Assembly: GCF_965213555.1 (NCBI RefSeq)
Contig: NZ_OZ243890.1
Location: forward strand, 2,232,001-2,296,000
Reading direction: 5' to 3'
Length of the DNA: 64,000 bases
From: Acuticoccus sp965213555
Lineage (GTDB): Bacteria > Pseudomonadota > Alphaproteobacteria > Rhizobiales > Amorphaceae
Shown here: positions 1-10,111 of the stretch, in pieces
Layout of the letters: every line of letters starts with the position of its first letter
How positions within the stretch are numbered: the first letter of the stretch is position 1
Program-made: the position numbers and the translations under genes
The notes under the pieces: model-generated
Databases searched by the model: none
What the model saw: only the letters and a program-made list of their open reading frames with translations
Told to the model about the DNA's origin: nothing

Positions 1-1498
1 CTACCGCCGCTTCGGTCACAACGAGAGCGACGAGCCGGGCTTCACCCAGCCCATCATGTACAAGACCATCCGCGAGCATCCGACGACCCTCGAGATCTAT
101 GGTCGACGCCTCGTGGATGAGGGGGTCCTCAGCGCCGACGAGGTCGAGGCGCGCAAGGCCGAGTGGCGGCAGCACCTCGAGGAGGAGTTCGAGGCCAGCG
201 AGGCGTTCCTGCCGAACAAGGCGGACTGGCTGGATGGCCGCTGGTCGTCCATCAAGCCCGGCGAGAACGCCGAGGACCCGCGGCGCGGGTCGACGGGCGT
301 CGACGTCGACACGTTGAAGGACATCGGCCGGCGCCTCACCTCGGTCCCCGAGGGGTTCCACCTTCACCGCACCATCGGCCGCTTCCTCGACAACCGCCGA
401 AAGATGATGGAGGCGGGCAAGGGCATCGACTGGGCGACCGCCGAGTCGCTCGCCTGCGCGACCCTCCTGCGCGAGGGCTATCCGGTGCGCCTGTCCGGGC
501 AGGACGTCGAGCGCGGCACGTTCTCCCAGCGGCACTCGGTGCTCTACGACCAGGAGAATGAAAATCGCTACATCCCGCTCAACCACGTCGCGGACGAGGG
601 CGCGGAGCAGAGCCGCTACGAAGTCATCAACTCGATGCTGTCCGAGGAGGCGGTGCTCGGCTTCGAGTACGGCTACTCCCTCGCCGAGCCCGATGCGCTC
701 GTCTGCTGGGAGGCGCAGTTCGGCGACTTCGCCAACGGGGCGCAGGTGGTCATCGACCAGTTCATCTCCTCGGGCGAGAGGAAGTGGCTGCGGATGACCG
801 GGCTCGTGCTTCTGCTGCCGCACGGCTACGAGGGACAGGGGCCAGAGCACTCCTCGGCGCGGCTCGAGCGCTTCCTGCAGATGTGCGCGGAGGACAACAT
901 GCAAGTGGCGAACTGCTCGACCCCGGCGAACTACTTTCACATCCTGCGCCGGCAGCTGCGTCGCGACCTGCGCAAGCCGCTCATCCTGATGACGCCGAAG
1001 TCGTTGCTGCGCCACAAGCGCTGTGTGTCGACGCTGGACGACATGGGGGCGGACTCCTGCTTCCACCGCATCCTGCTGGACGATGCCGAGGTCGGGCGGA
1101 CCGGCGACTTCGCGCTCGCCAAGGACGGCGAGGTCCGCCGCGTCGTCGTGTGCTCGGGCAAGGTGTACTACGACCTCCTTGAGGCGCGCGAGGAGCGCGA
1201 TGCCAGCGACGTCTACCTGCTGCGCCTCGAGCAGCTCTACCCGTTCCCGGCGAGGTCCATGACCAACGAGCTGAAGCGCTTCCCGAACGCCGAGCTCGTG
1301 TGGTGCCAGGAGGAGCCGGCCAACATGGGCGGATGGACGTTCGTGCAGCCCTACCTCGACTGGTGCCTCGGTCAAGCCAAGCTGGCGAACGCGCGTCCGC
1401 GCTACGTGGGTCGCCCCGCCGCGGCCTCGCCTGCGACCGGGCTCGCTCGGCGCCACCAGCAGCAGCTCGAGGCGATGATGGAACTGGTGTTCGCCTGA
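1..1498 (+). CDS. sucA: 2-oxoglutarate dehydrogenase E1 component, C-terminal part (5' end outside window)
   Basis: This is the C-terminal half of the thiamine-diphosphate E1 subunit that decarboxylates 2-oxoglutarate in the TCA cycle. The frame is open from base 2 and begins in the conserved YRRFGHNESDEP motif, so the gene is cut by the window edge and the first in-frame ATG at 56 is not a start. About 498 residues are visible, roughly half of the usual length. They cover the transketolase pyrimidine-binding domain (EVINSMLSEEAVLGFEYGYS, FGDFANGAQVVIDQF, LLLPHGYEGQGPEHSSAR) and the C-terminal domain (LEQLYPFP, WCQEEPANMGGW). sucB follows on the same strand after 138 bases, and lpdA lies further downstream, which fits one complex-encoding locus. 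Confidence 0.97.
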   Translation, partial: YRRFGHNESDEPGFTQPIMYKTIREHPTTLEIYGRRLVDEGVLSADEVEARKAEWRQHLEEEFEASEAFLPNKADWLDGRWSSIKPGENAEDPRRGSTGVDVDTLKDIGRRLTSVPEGFHLHRTIGRFLDNRRKMMEAGKGIDWATAESLACATLLREGYPVRLSGQDVERGTFSQRHSVLYDQENENRYIPLNHVADEGAEQSRYEVINSMLSEEAVLGFEYGYSLAEPDALVCWEAQFGDFANGAQVVIDQFISSGERKWLRMTGLVLLLPHGYEGQGPEHSSARLERFLQMCAEDNMQVANCSTPANYFHILRRQLRRDLRKPLILMTPKSLLRHKRCVSTLDDMGADSCFHRILLDDAEVGRTGDFALAKDGEVRRVVVCSGKVYYDLLEAREERDASDVYLLRLEQLYPFPARSMTNELKRFPNAELVWCQEEPANMGGWTFVQPYLDWCLGQAKLANARPRYVGRPAAASPATGLARRHQQQLEAMMELVFA

Positions 1499-1636
1499 CC
1501 CTGAGCGGCGCGGCGGCGCGCCTTGCCAGCGTCCGACGATCGGTCCACAGATGGGGCGATGCAGCGGCCCCATTCGCCGTCGCCCCGCCGCGCGAGCCCT
1601 GACGACGACAGTTTTTGCAGCCACACACAGAGCACC

Positions 1637-3370
1637 ATGACCGACATCCGCGTGCCCAACCTCGGTGAGAGCGTCACCGAAGCGACCATCGCCCAGTGGT
1701 ACAAGTCGGAGGGCGACACCGTGGCGGCGGACGAGCCTCTGGTGGAGCTCGAGACCGACAAGGTGACCGTGGAGGTTCCGGCGCCTGCCGCGGGCACGCT
1801 GTCGGAGATCGCGGCAAAGGACGGTGAGACCGTCGAAGTCGGGGCGTTGCTCGGGCAGATCGCCGAGGGCGCCGGGGCGTCGGCCAGCGGTGCGGCCGGG
1901 TCCGGTGGGGCGTCGTCGTCCAGCGAGGGCGCTCAGCAGGGCAAGGTCGAGGATCCGCAGGGCGGTCAGCACGCCGGAGCCGGTGCGGAGGCGGCCGAGC
2001 GGGAGGGGTCGACGGCCAACGCGCCGCCCTCCGGCGGCAATGGCGCGGCCCCTACCGGGGCCACCGCGTCGTCGGACGCGTCCGCGAGCGGCGGCGGCGC
2101 GGCGACGGAGGTCCGGGTCCCCTCGCTCGGGGAGAGCGTCACAGAGGCGACGGTGGCGCGCATCCTGAAGTCCGAGGGCGAGGCGGTGAGCGCCGACGAG
2201 CCGCTCGTCGAGCTCGAGACCGACAAGGTTTCCGTGGAGGTGCCGGCACCCTCGGCCGGCACCGTGGCGAGCCTCGCCGTCAAGGAGGGCGACACCGTGG
2301 AGGTCGGCGGCCTCCTCGGCACGATCTCGGGCGGAGCCGCGCCGTCCGCCGGCGGCGGCGAGCGTCCCTCGGGCGACCAGCCCGCGCGCGCCGAGCAGCC
2401 CAAGCGCAAGGACACCGAACGCCACGGCTCGGCCGAGCGCGAGCAGGCCCGCGCCGCAGGCCGCCAGGGCGACATGCCGCCCGCCCCCTCCGCGCGCAAG
2501 GCGATGGCCGACGCCGGGCTCTCGCAGGATGACGTCGCCGGCACCGGGCGCCGCGGGCAGATCCTCAAGGAGGACGTGCTGAAGGCCATCGAGGGCGGGG
2601 TCACCGCACCGCCCTCCGCGCCGAGCGAGGCGCCGGCGCAACGCGAGGCCCGCGCCCCGTCCGCCGACGCGGACCGCGAGGAGCGCGTGACCATGACGCG
2701 CCTGCGCCGGACCATCGCCAAGCGGCTGAAGGACGCGCAGAACACCGCGGCGATGCTGACGACGTTCAACGACGTCGACATGTCCGCCGTGATGCAGCTG
2801 CGCAAGGAGTACAAGGACACCTTCGAGAAGAAGCACGGCGTCAAGCTTGGCTTCATGGGGTTCTTCGCCAAGGCTTGCGTCCAGGCGCTGCGCGACGTCC
2901 CTGCGGTGAACGCCGAGATCGACGGCAACGACCTCGTCTACAAGAACTACTATCACCTCGGCATCGCGGTGGGCACGGACAAGGGCCTCGTGGTACCCGT
3001 GGTGCGCGACGCCGACCGGCTGTCCTTCGCCGAGATCGAGAAGACCATCACCGACTTCGGCCGCCGCGCCCGCGACGGGCAGCTGAAGCTCGAGGAGATG
3101 CAGGGCGGGACGTTCACCATCACCAACGGCGGGATCTACGGTTCGCTGATGTCGACGCCGATCCTCAACGCGCCGCAGTCGGGCATCTTGGGCATGCACA
3201 GGATCGAGCAGCGCCCCGTCGCCACCGACGGCAAGGTGGAGGTCCGCCCGATGATGTACCTCGCGGTGAGCTACGATCACCGGGTCGTCGACGGGAAGGA
3301 GGCAGTGACCTTCCTCGTGCGCATCAAGGAGGCCGTCGAGGACCCCCAGCGGCTCCTCCTCGACCTCTGA
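1637..3370 (+). CDS. sucB: Dihydrolipoyllysine succinyltransferase (E2 of 2-oxoglutarate dehydrogenase), two lipoyl domains
   Basis: This E2 core subunit transfers the succinyl group from E1 to CoA. The 577-residue protein has two lipoyl domains, at about 2-76 and 158-232, with the lipoylated lysines in ETDKV motifs at K42 and K197. They are joined by Ala/Gly/Ser-rich flexible linkers. An E1/E3-binding domain (PSARKAMADAG) sits near 282-318 and the catalytic acyltransferase domain ends the protein, with H548 and D552 in YDHRVVDG. I chose the ATG at 1637 because the lipoyl domain starts there (MTDIRVPNLGES); the open frame extends upstream to 1523 without family homology. Many proteobacterial OdhB proteins have only one lipoyl domain, so the second is worth noting. 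It lies between sucA and the sulfotransferase-like gene. Confidence 0.96.
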   Translation: MTDIRVPNLGESVTEATIAQWYKSEGDTVAADEPLVELETDKVTVEVPAPAAGTLSEIAAKDGETVEVGALLGQIAEGAGASASGAAGSGGASSSSEGAQQGKVEDPQGGQHAGAGAEAAEREGSTANAPPSGGNGAAPTGATASSDASASGGGAATEVRVPSLGESVTEATVARILKSEGEAVSADEPLVELETDKVSVEVPAPSAGTVASLAVKEGDTVEVGGLLGTISGGAAPSAGGGERPSGDQPARAEQPKRKDTERHGSAEREQARAAGRQGDMPPAPSARKAMADAGLSQDDVAGTGRRGQILKEDVLKAIEGGVTAPPSAPSEAPAQREARAPSADADREERVTMTRLRRTIAKRLKDAQNTAAMLTTFNDVDMSAVMQLRKEYKDTFEKKHGVKLGFMGFFAKACVQALRDVPAVNAEIDGNDLVYKNYYHLGIAVGTDKGLVVPVVRDADRLSFAEIEKTITDFGRRARDGQLKLEEMQGGTFTITNGGIYGSLMSTPILNAPQSGILGMHRIEQRPVATDGKVEVRPMMYLAVSYDHRVVDGKEAVTFLVRIKEAVEDPQRLLLDL

Positions 3371-3410
3371 GCGGCGCGCGCTGCGCGAGCCTGGCGCCCT
3401 GGAGGCCTTG

Positions 3411-4247
3411 GTGGCGGCGACTGAACTCAGGACGAGGCCTTCTCGCCCGGCTCATTGTGGCGAACGCGCGCCCGCGGAGCTGCAGCCGAACGAGCGGCTC
3501 GTGTTCATGCACATGCCCAAGTGTGCCGGGACGTCGCTGCACGAGCTCCTCAAGGCGAGCTTTGCGCCGGACGACGTGTGCCCCCATCGGCACGACGTCC
3601 TGCCCCAGCAGCCGTTGCAGGCGATGCGCCGGTGGCGCTACTTCGGCGGCCACTTCTCCAAGTACGGCATCGACGCGGTGCCGGGACCCAAGCGCGTCGT
3701 CACCGTGCTGCGCGAGCCGCGCCGTCGCATCCTGTCGCTGTACTACTTCTGGCGCTCGCACCGGCCCGAGATGATCGAGCGCGGCAACCTGGCAGGGCCG
3801 CGCCATGCCCGGGCGCTGGGGCTCGTCGACTTCCTCAACTGTCACGCGCCTGAGGTGGTGGTCAGCGTCCGCAACTACATGGTGCGCGCCATGCTGGGAC
3901 CGCTGCGGCTGGACGGGGCCGAGGGCTTCAGGCTCAACGAGCGCCAGTACGCGGTGGAGACCGCGCTCGCCAACCTGTCGCGCTTCACCTACGTCGCGTT
4001 CGACGACACGCTGGGTGAGGACGCGCAGGCCATGACGGCGATGCTGGGGCTCAACGGTGGCGCCGAGTTGGGTCGGCTCAACACGTTCGAGACGCTCACC
4101 GCCTCCGACGCCTTCGAGCGCATCGAGCGCGAGGAGCCGAGCGGGGAGGCCTTGGCGGCGCTCGACAGGCTGACCCGCCTCGACCGACTGTTCTACGAGC
4201 GCGCGCGCACCCTGCGTCACACGCTTCGCTGCCCCTACCCCCTCTGA
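3411..4247 (+). CDS. Sulfotransferase family 2-like protein
   Basis: The protein of about 278 residues has the signatures of PAPS-dependent sulfotransferases of the Sulfotransfer_2 type. The 5'-phosphosulfate-binding loop is HMPKCAGTSLHELL near residues 34-47, and the 3'-phosphate-binding segment is VVTVLREPRRRILSLYYF near residue 100. The acceptor is unknown; family members sulfate carbohydrates or lipids. The start is uncertain: GGAGG at 3401-3405 is well placed for the GTG at 3411, while a TTG at 3408 is too close. It lies 40 bases after sucB and is followed within 20 bases by the MAPEG gene, so it is probably transcribed with the 2-oxoglutarate dehydrogenase genes, where a sulfotransferase has no obvious role. 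Confidence 0.8.
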   Translation: MAATELRTRPSRPAHCGERAPAELQPNERLVFMHMPKCAGTSLHELLKASFAPDDVCPHRHDVLPQQPLQAMRRWRYFGGHFSKYGIDAVPGPKRVVTVLREPRRRILSLYYFWRSHRPEMIERGNLAGPRHARALGLVDFLNCHAPEVVVSVRNYMVRAMLGPLRLDGAEGFRLNERQYAVETALANLSRFTYVAFDDTLGEDAQAMTAMLGLNGGAELGRLNTFETLTASDAFERIEREEPSGEALAALDRLTRLDRLFYERARTLRHTLRCPYPL

Positions 4248-4265
4248 GCCGCGAAGGAGACCCCG

Positions 4266-4670
4266 TTGCCGATCGAACTCCTGTGCGTCGGCCTTGCCGG
4301 CGTCCTTCTCCTCGTGCAGATCATGGTCGCCGCGGCGCCGCGAGCGATGGCATCCGGCCTATCCTGGGCGGCGAGCCCGCGCGACACGCCTGCCGCGCCG
4401 GTCTCCTCCCGAGCGCAGCGGGCCGACCGCGCGCTGCGCAACATGGGCGAGACGTTCCCCGTGTTCGCCGCCGCCGCGATCGCGGTGGTGGTCGCGGACG
4501 CCACGACGCCGACCACTGCGATCGGCGCCCAGCTCTACCTCGCCGGCCGCGTGGTTTACGTTCCGACTTACCTCTTCCACGTCCCACTGGTCCGGTCGCT
4601 CATCTGGGCCGCCGCCATGCTCGGCCTCGTCCTCGTCCTGACGCCGTTCGTCTCGGCGCTCTTCGGCTGA
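4266..4670 (+). CDS. MAPEG family membrane protein
   Basis: This 134-residue, four-helix membrane protein matches the MAPEG superfamily (microsomal glutathione transferase-like). It shows an N-terminal hydrophobic helix (LLCVGLAGVLLLVQIMVAAA), the typical RADRALRNMGETFPVFAAAAI segment, a conserved tyrosine-rich stretch (LYLAGRVVYVPTYLF) and a last hydrophobic helix. The TTG start at 4266 is supported by an AAGGAGA Shine-Dalgarno sequence at 4254-4260. Small MAPEG genes often sit beside sucB and lpd in alphaproteobacteria. The catalytic activity of these bacterial members is mostly unknown. Confidence 0.85.
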   Translation: MPIELLCVGLAGVLLLVQIMVAAAPRAMASGLSWAASPRDTPAAPVSSRAQRADRALRNMGETFPVFAAAAIAVVVADATTPTTAIGAQLYLAGRVVYVPTYLFHVPLVRSLIWAAAMLGLVLVLTPFVSALFG

Positions 4671-4751
4671 CGCGCGACGCCCTCCGAGCCTTGAAGTGCG
4701 GCCCCGCCCGGGGCACCTGTGCCTCGTCCTTCCTGACAAGCGGAGCGCGCG

Positions 4752-6152
<1,401 letters not shown>

Positions 6153-6170
6153 GGCCTTCGGCGAGAGCTG

Positions 6171-6440
6171 CTATCGGGCGAGCCTTGTCCGACGCGGCTT
6201 GCGCATCACGGTGCGTGGCTCGTGGAGCGACGCTCGGCGGGATCCTGACGCGAGCCCGCCGAGGACGATGCCGATCCCCAGCGCGGCGATGAGGAGGAGG
6301 TAGAGCGGCGCCTCCACCGTGTGCTGCGCGGCACGGAACGGGTCCAAGTGCAGCGGCACGATCTGCCGGTTGGCAACGGCGAGGACGATGCCGGCCCCCG
6401 CGACGACGATCAGGAGGACCGTGCCGAGCGCCCGACGCAT
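6171..6440 (-). CDS. LapA/DUF1049 domain membrane protein
   Basis: This 89-residue protein has two hydrophobic helices (about residues 5-22 and 46-65) separated by the typical ANRQIVPLHLDPF segment, and an Arg-rich cytoplasmic tail. This is the pattern of the LapA/YciS family linked to lipopolysaccharide assembly in enterobacteria. I placed the start at the ATG at 6440, 13 bases after the ihfB stop; the frame stays open further upstream inside ihfB but is not coding there. The pairing of ihfB with a LapA-like gene is common in proteobacteria. Its role in this organism is inferred from the family only. Confidence 0.82.
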   Translation of the reverse strand: MRRALGTVLLIVVAGAGIVLAVANRQIVPLHLDPFRAAQHTVEAPLYLLLIAALGIGIVLGGLASGSRRASLHEPRTVMRKPRRTRLAR

Positions 6441-6453
6441 CGGACCGGAAGCG

Positions 6454-6825
6454 CTACTCGGCCGCGTGCTTGGCGACGCGCTCGTCCTCGAGGGCATCGG
6501 AAAGGTCGTCGTCGGCGAAGGGGAGGGAGGCGGACGCCACGGCTTCGGAGGAGTTGATGCGGTCACGCATCTCCTTGCCGGTGCGAAAGAACGGAGCGGC
6601 CTTCTGCGCCACGTCCACCGGCTCTCCGGTGCGAGGGTTGCGGCCCACGCGGGCGTCGCGGACGCGCACGGAGAACGCTCCAAACCCCCGCATCTCGACG
6701 CGGTCGCGGTCACGCATCGCACTGGCGATCTCATCCAGGAAAACATTCACGACTGTGTCGACGTCGCGCTGGAACATGTGCGGGTTCTTGAGCTGCAGAC
6801 GCGTGACAAGTTCGGACTTAATCAT
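6454..6825 (-). CDS. ihfB: Integration host factor subunit beta
   Basis: This DNA-bending HU/IHF-family protein is 123 residues long, with the start MIKSELVTRL and the DNA-binding arm signature GRNPRTGEPVDVAQKAAPFF. The subunit-beta assignment rests on the KSEL start and the VEMRGFGAFSVR core. The C-terminal tail of about 28 residues is acidic and longer than in E. coli IHF-beta. Its ATG overlaps the end of sppA by 8 bases, which suggests translational coupling. The order sppA-ihfB-lapA-like is typical. Confidence 0.95.
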   Translation of the reverse strand: MIKSELVTRLQLKNPHMFQRDVDTVVNVFLDEIASAMRDRDRVEMRGFGAFSVRVRDARVGRNPRTGEPVDVAQKAAPFFRTGKEMRDRINSSEAVASASLPFADDDLSDALEDERVAKHAAE

Positions 6826-7786
6826 TTTTCTTCACCTTTATGTCCGACGAAAATGAAGCGTGCCAAACGGACCATAGACCGTCAACCGAGCCGACGGGGC
6901 GAAGTGGCGGCAATGACATGCCGATTGCGGCGAAAATGCGGTCAAGGACGTGGTCAGCCATCCTTGCAGTAAACGGCAGGTCGGCGCCGCTTCGCGCCTT
7001 GTAGGTTCGCACCGGTAGCCCGCGAGGAACGTTCCGCTCCTCAACCAGCCAGGCGATGGCCTGGTCCTCCCCGCCCAACGCGTCGATCAGCCTCGCCTCG
7101 AGCGCCTGGTGGCCGGTGAAGATGCGTCCATCGGCAAGCCGCCGCGCCTCCGGCTCGGGAATGTCGCGACGCTCCACGACGAGGGACAAGAACCAGGCGT
7201 AGGTGTCGTTCACGACGCCCTGCAGCATGTCGATGGCGGCGGGATCGACCGGCTCGAACGGGTTCGGCTCCGCCTTCAGCGGACCCGTGTCGACCTTGGT
7301 GACGGTGATGCCGAGGTCGTCGAGGAGCTCGTTGATCTGGCCGAACTGGATGAGCACGCCGATCGAGCCTGTCAGGCTGGTGCGATGGGCGACGATGTGG
7401 TCGCTCGCGAGCGCCGTCATGTACGCCGCCGAGGCGCCGAGCGTGTTGATGTGGGCGACGACTGGCTTCCTTGCGGCGAGGTCGCGCAGCGCGTCGTAGA
7501 GCCGCTCGCCCCCCACCGTGGTGCCGCCGGGAGAGTCGATGGCGACGAGGATGCCGGCAACGCCGTCGTCCTCGCCGAGCCGCTCGATGAGCTGCACCAG
7601 CGGCCGGTCCGACACGATGGCGCCGTTGATGGGCAGCCGCGCCACGTGCGGCGCGGTGGGCCGCACGAGCGTGAGGACGGCGACGGCGACGGCACCGAGG
7701 ACGAGGAGGAAGGCGAGCGCTCGCCAGAACGCGATCCGTCTGGTCTGCCGCCTGCGGTCCAGTAGCGTGTCGACGTCGAGCGCCAT
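6818..7786 (-). CDS. sppA: Signal peptide peptidase SppA, short (36K) type
   Basis: This membrane-anchored serine protease of family S49 degrades cleaved signal peptides. The 322-residue protein has one N-terminal transmembrane helix (about 21-41), the AIDSPGGTTVGGE strand, the catalytic serine S141 in LTGSIGVL and the general-base lysine K171 in GPLKAEPNPFEP. It is the single-domain form, about half the length of the enterobacterial protein. It overlaps ihfB by 8 bases and probably shares its transcript. Confidence 0.94.
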   Translation of the reverse strand: MALDVDTLLDRRRQTRRIAFWRALAFLLVLGAVAVAVLTLVRPTAPHVARLPINGAIVSDRPLVQLIERLGEDDGVAGILVAIDSPGGTTVGGERLYDALRDLAARKPVVAHINTLGASAAYMTALASDHIVAHRTSLTGSIGVLIQFGQINELLDDLGITVTKVDTGPLKAEPNPFEPVDPAAIDMLQGVVNDTYAWFLSLVVERRDIPEPEARRLADGRIFTGHQALEARLIDALGGEDQAIAWLVEERNVPRGLPVRTYKARSGADLPFTARMADHVLDRIFAAIGMSLPPLRPVGSVDGLWSVWHASFSSDIKVKKND

Positions 7787-7829
7787 CCGAGCCCCCGTGT
7801 GCGAAGCCCAGACAATCTAGCACCTTAGT

Positions 7830-9149
7830 TCATGTCGGAGGAGTTCCGTTTTGCGCCAGAACGTCGCCGACGAGGTAGAGCGAGCCGCCGATGAGGATGC
7901 GGGGAGGCGGCTCGAAGCGCCAGGTCTCCGATAGGAGCCGCAGCGCCGTCCTGACCGAGCCCACCGGCTCGGCCGAGAGGTCCGCATCCTGCGCCGCGTC
8001 GGCGAGCGCGGCTGCCTCGATGGCCGCGTCGTTGCCCGGGACGCGCACGGTGAAGACGTGCCGCACGAGGCCGGCGAACGCCCGGAAGTAGGCCGCCGGG
8101 TCCTTGGTGGACAGCATTCCGGCAATCAGGAACAGCGGGCGCGGCACGCGCTCCTCGAGGTCGGCCAGCGCCGCGGCCACGACCTCGCCGGCGTCCGCGT
8201 TGTGTCCCCCGTCGAGCCACAGCTCGCAGTCCGGCGGTGCGGCGGCGACGATCCTCCCGCGGGTGAGCCGCTGCATCCGGCCGGGCCAGTCCACCGCCGT
8301 CATGCCGGCCTCGATGGACGAGGGCGCGGCGACGAGGTCGGTGACGCGGGCGGCGGCGATGGCGACCCCTGCGTTGGTGAGTTGGTGACGCCCTGGCAGC
8401 CGCGGCAACGGCAGGTCGAGGAGGCCGCCCTCATCCTCGAACACGAGACGGCCGTTCTCATGCCCGATGGTCCAGTCCATCCCGCCGAGGTGGAGCGGCG
8501 CTCGCGCTCGGGCGGCCTGCCGCTCGATGACGGCGCTGGCGTCGCCCTTCTGCGGTGCGCTGACCACGGGGACGCCGGACTTGATGATGCCGGCCTTCTC
8601 CACCGCGATCTCCGCCAGCGTCGGCCCGAGGAAGCCGACGTGGTCGATGCCGATGCTCGTCAGCACCGATGCAGCCGGGCGTGCGACGACGTTGGTGGCG
8701 TCGAGCCGTCCACCGAGGCCGGTCTCGAGCACGAGCACGTCGGCCGGCCGCTCGGCGAACAGGACGAAGGCGGCGGCGGTGGTGATCTCGAAGAAGGTGA
8801 TGGGCTCGCCGCCGTTCACCGCCTCGACGCGTTCCAAGACCTCGGTCAGCGCCTCGTCGGCGACCAGCGTCCCGCCGCCGGGCGCGGCGAGGCGGATGCG
8901 CTCATTGAAGCGCACGAGGTGCGGCGAGGTGTAGACGTGGACGGCCTTGCCGTCCGCCTCCAGCATCGCCCGCAGCATGGCGCACACGGACCCCTTGCCG
9001 TTGGTCCCAGCGATGTGGACGACCGTCGGCAGCCGCGCCTCAGGGTGGCCGAGCGCGTCGAGGAGCCGCTCGAGCCGGTTCAGCGACAGGTCGATGCGCT
9101 TGGGATGGAGCGCCGCCATGCGCTCCAAGAGCCGGCTCGTCGCGCTCAT
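7830..9149 (-). CDS. folC: Bifunctional folylpolyglutamate synthase/dihydrofolate synthase
   Basis: FolC adds glutamate to dihydropteroate and then to folates. The 439-residue protein has the Mur-ligase-type ATP loop GTNGKGS (48-54), TSPHLVRFNERIRL, FFEITTAAAFVLFA, VLETGLGGRLDATNV, the DHVGFLG segment, and LWLDGGHNADA in the C-terminal domain. I used the ATG at 9149; a GTG at 9152 and a TTG at 9158 that overlaps the accD stop codon are alternatives. It is the last gene of the fab-trp-accD-folC run. The accD-folC adjacency is widely conserved. Confidence 0.95.
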   Translation of the reverse strand: MSATSRLLERMAALHPKRIDLSLNRLERLLDALGHPEARLPTVVHIAGTNGKGSVCAMLRAMLEADGKAVHVYTSPHLVRFNERIRLAAPGGGTLVADEALTEVLERVEAVNGGEPITFFEITTAAAFVLFAERPADVLVLETGLGGRLDATNVVARPAASVLTSIGIDHVGFLGPTLAEIAVEKAGIIKSGVPVVSAPQKGDASAVIERQAARARAPLHLGGMDWTIGHENGRLVFEDEGGLLDLPLPRLPGRHQLTNAGVAIAAARVTDLVAAPSSIEAGMTAVDWPGRMQRLTRGRIVAAAPPDCELWLDGGHNADAGEVVAAALADLEERVPRPLFLIAGMLSTKDPAAYFRAFAGLVRHVFTVRVPGNDAAIEAAALADAAQDADLSAEPVGSVRTALRLLSETWRFEPPPRILIGGSLYLVGDVLAQNGTPPT

Positions 9150-9154
9150 CACGG

Positions 9155-10111
9155 TCAAGAGGAGACCGGCTCCTCCTGCGCGGCCGGGGACGCCACGACC
9201 TCGTCCGCGGCACCGGGCGCCGGGTCGCTTGCCGCCTCAGGAAGCTCCTCGACGGCGGGCGCAGGCCGGTGGGTGAGCACGCGCAGGAGCCGCGCGAGCG
9301 TTGGCCGCAGCTCGTGGCGGTGCACCACCATGTCCACCATGCCATGGTCGTAGAGGTACTCGGCGCGCTGGAAGCCCTCGGGGAGCGTCTCGCGGATCGT
9401 CTGCTCGATCACACGCGGCCCCGCGAAACCGATGAGCGCGCCGGGCTCGGCGATGTGGACGTCGCCCAGCATCGCGTAGGACGCGGTGACGCCACCGGTG
9501 GTCGGGTTGGTCAGCACCACGACGTAGGGCAGGCCCGCCTCGCGTAGGCCGATGATCGCCGCCGTGGTCCGCGGCATCTGCATCAGCGAAAGGATGCCCT
9601 CCTGCATCCGGGCGCCGCCGGACGCTGCGAACAGGACGTAGGGCGTGCCCTCCGCGCGTGCGGTCTGCGCGCCGGTGACGATCGCCTCGCCCGCCGCCAT
9701 GCCGAGCGAGCCCCCCATGAAGCCGAAGTCCTGCACCGCGACGACGACCGGCAGCGTCTCGATGGTGCCCTTGGCGAGCGTTACCGCGTCCTCGCGGCCG
9801 GTCTTGGCGCGGGCGTCGCGCAGCCGGTCCTGGTAGCGCCGCTCGTCGCGGAACTTCAACGGATCGTGCGGCACCGTCGGCAGCGGCAGCGTCTCGTAAA
9901 GGCCGGCGTCGAACAGGCTGGCGAGCCGGTCTGGCACCGGCATGCGCATGTGGAAGCCCGAGCCCGGCACGACCCAGCCGTTCTGCTCGAGGTCGCGATG
10001 GAAGACCATCTCGCCCGTCTCGGGGCACTTGATCCATAGGTTGTTGGGCGTGTCGCGCTTGGTCCAGAAGGAGGAGATCTTCGGCCGGACGACGGAGGAG
10101 ATCCAGTTCAT
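9155..10111 (-). CDS. accD: Acetyl-CoA carboxylase carboxyltransferase subunit beta
   Basis: This subunit forms the carboxyltransferase half of acetyl-CoA carboxylase with AccA and makes malonyl-CoA for fatty-acid synthesis. The 318-residue protein has the crotonase-like core (GGSLGMAAGEAIVTGAQTA, LFAASGGARMQEG, NPTTGGVTASYAMLGD, GFAGPRVIEQTIRETLPEG). The N-terminal region, which normally holds a C4 zinc ribbon, keeps only C29 (LWIKCPETGEMVF), and the second pair reads VVPGSGFHMRM without cysteine. To my knowledge this loss is shared by other Hyphomicrobiales. Its ATG overlaps the trpA stop codon (ATGA). Confidence 0.96.
   Translation of the reverse strand: MNWISSVVRPKISSFWTKRDTPNNLWIKCPETGEMVFHRDLEQNGWVVPGSGFHMRMPVPDRLASLFDAGLYETLPLPTVPHDPLKFRDERRYQDRLRDARAKTGREDAVTLAKGTIETLPVVVAVQDFGFMGGSLGMAAGEAIVTGAQTARAEGTPYVLFAASGGARMQEGILSLMQMPRTTAAIIGLREAGLPYVVVLTNPTTGGVTASYAMLGDVHIAEPGALIGFAGPRVIEQTIRETLPEGFQRAEYLYDHGMVDMVVHRHELRPTLARLLRVLTHRPAPAVEELPEAASDPAPGAADEVVASPAAQEEPVSS

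Noticed and set aside
1523..1636. Longer N-terminus for sucB
   Set aside because: The residues before the ATG at 1637 are Ser/Pro/His rich and precede a complete lipoyl domain.
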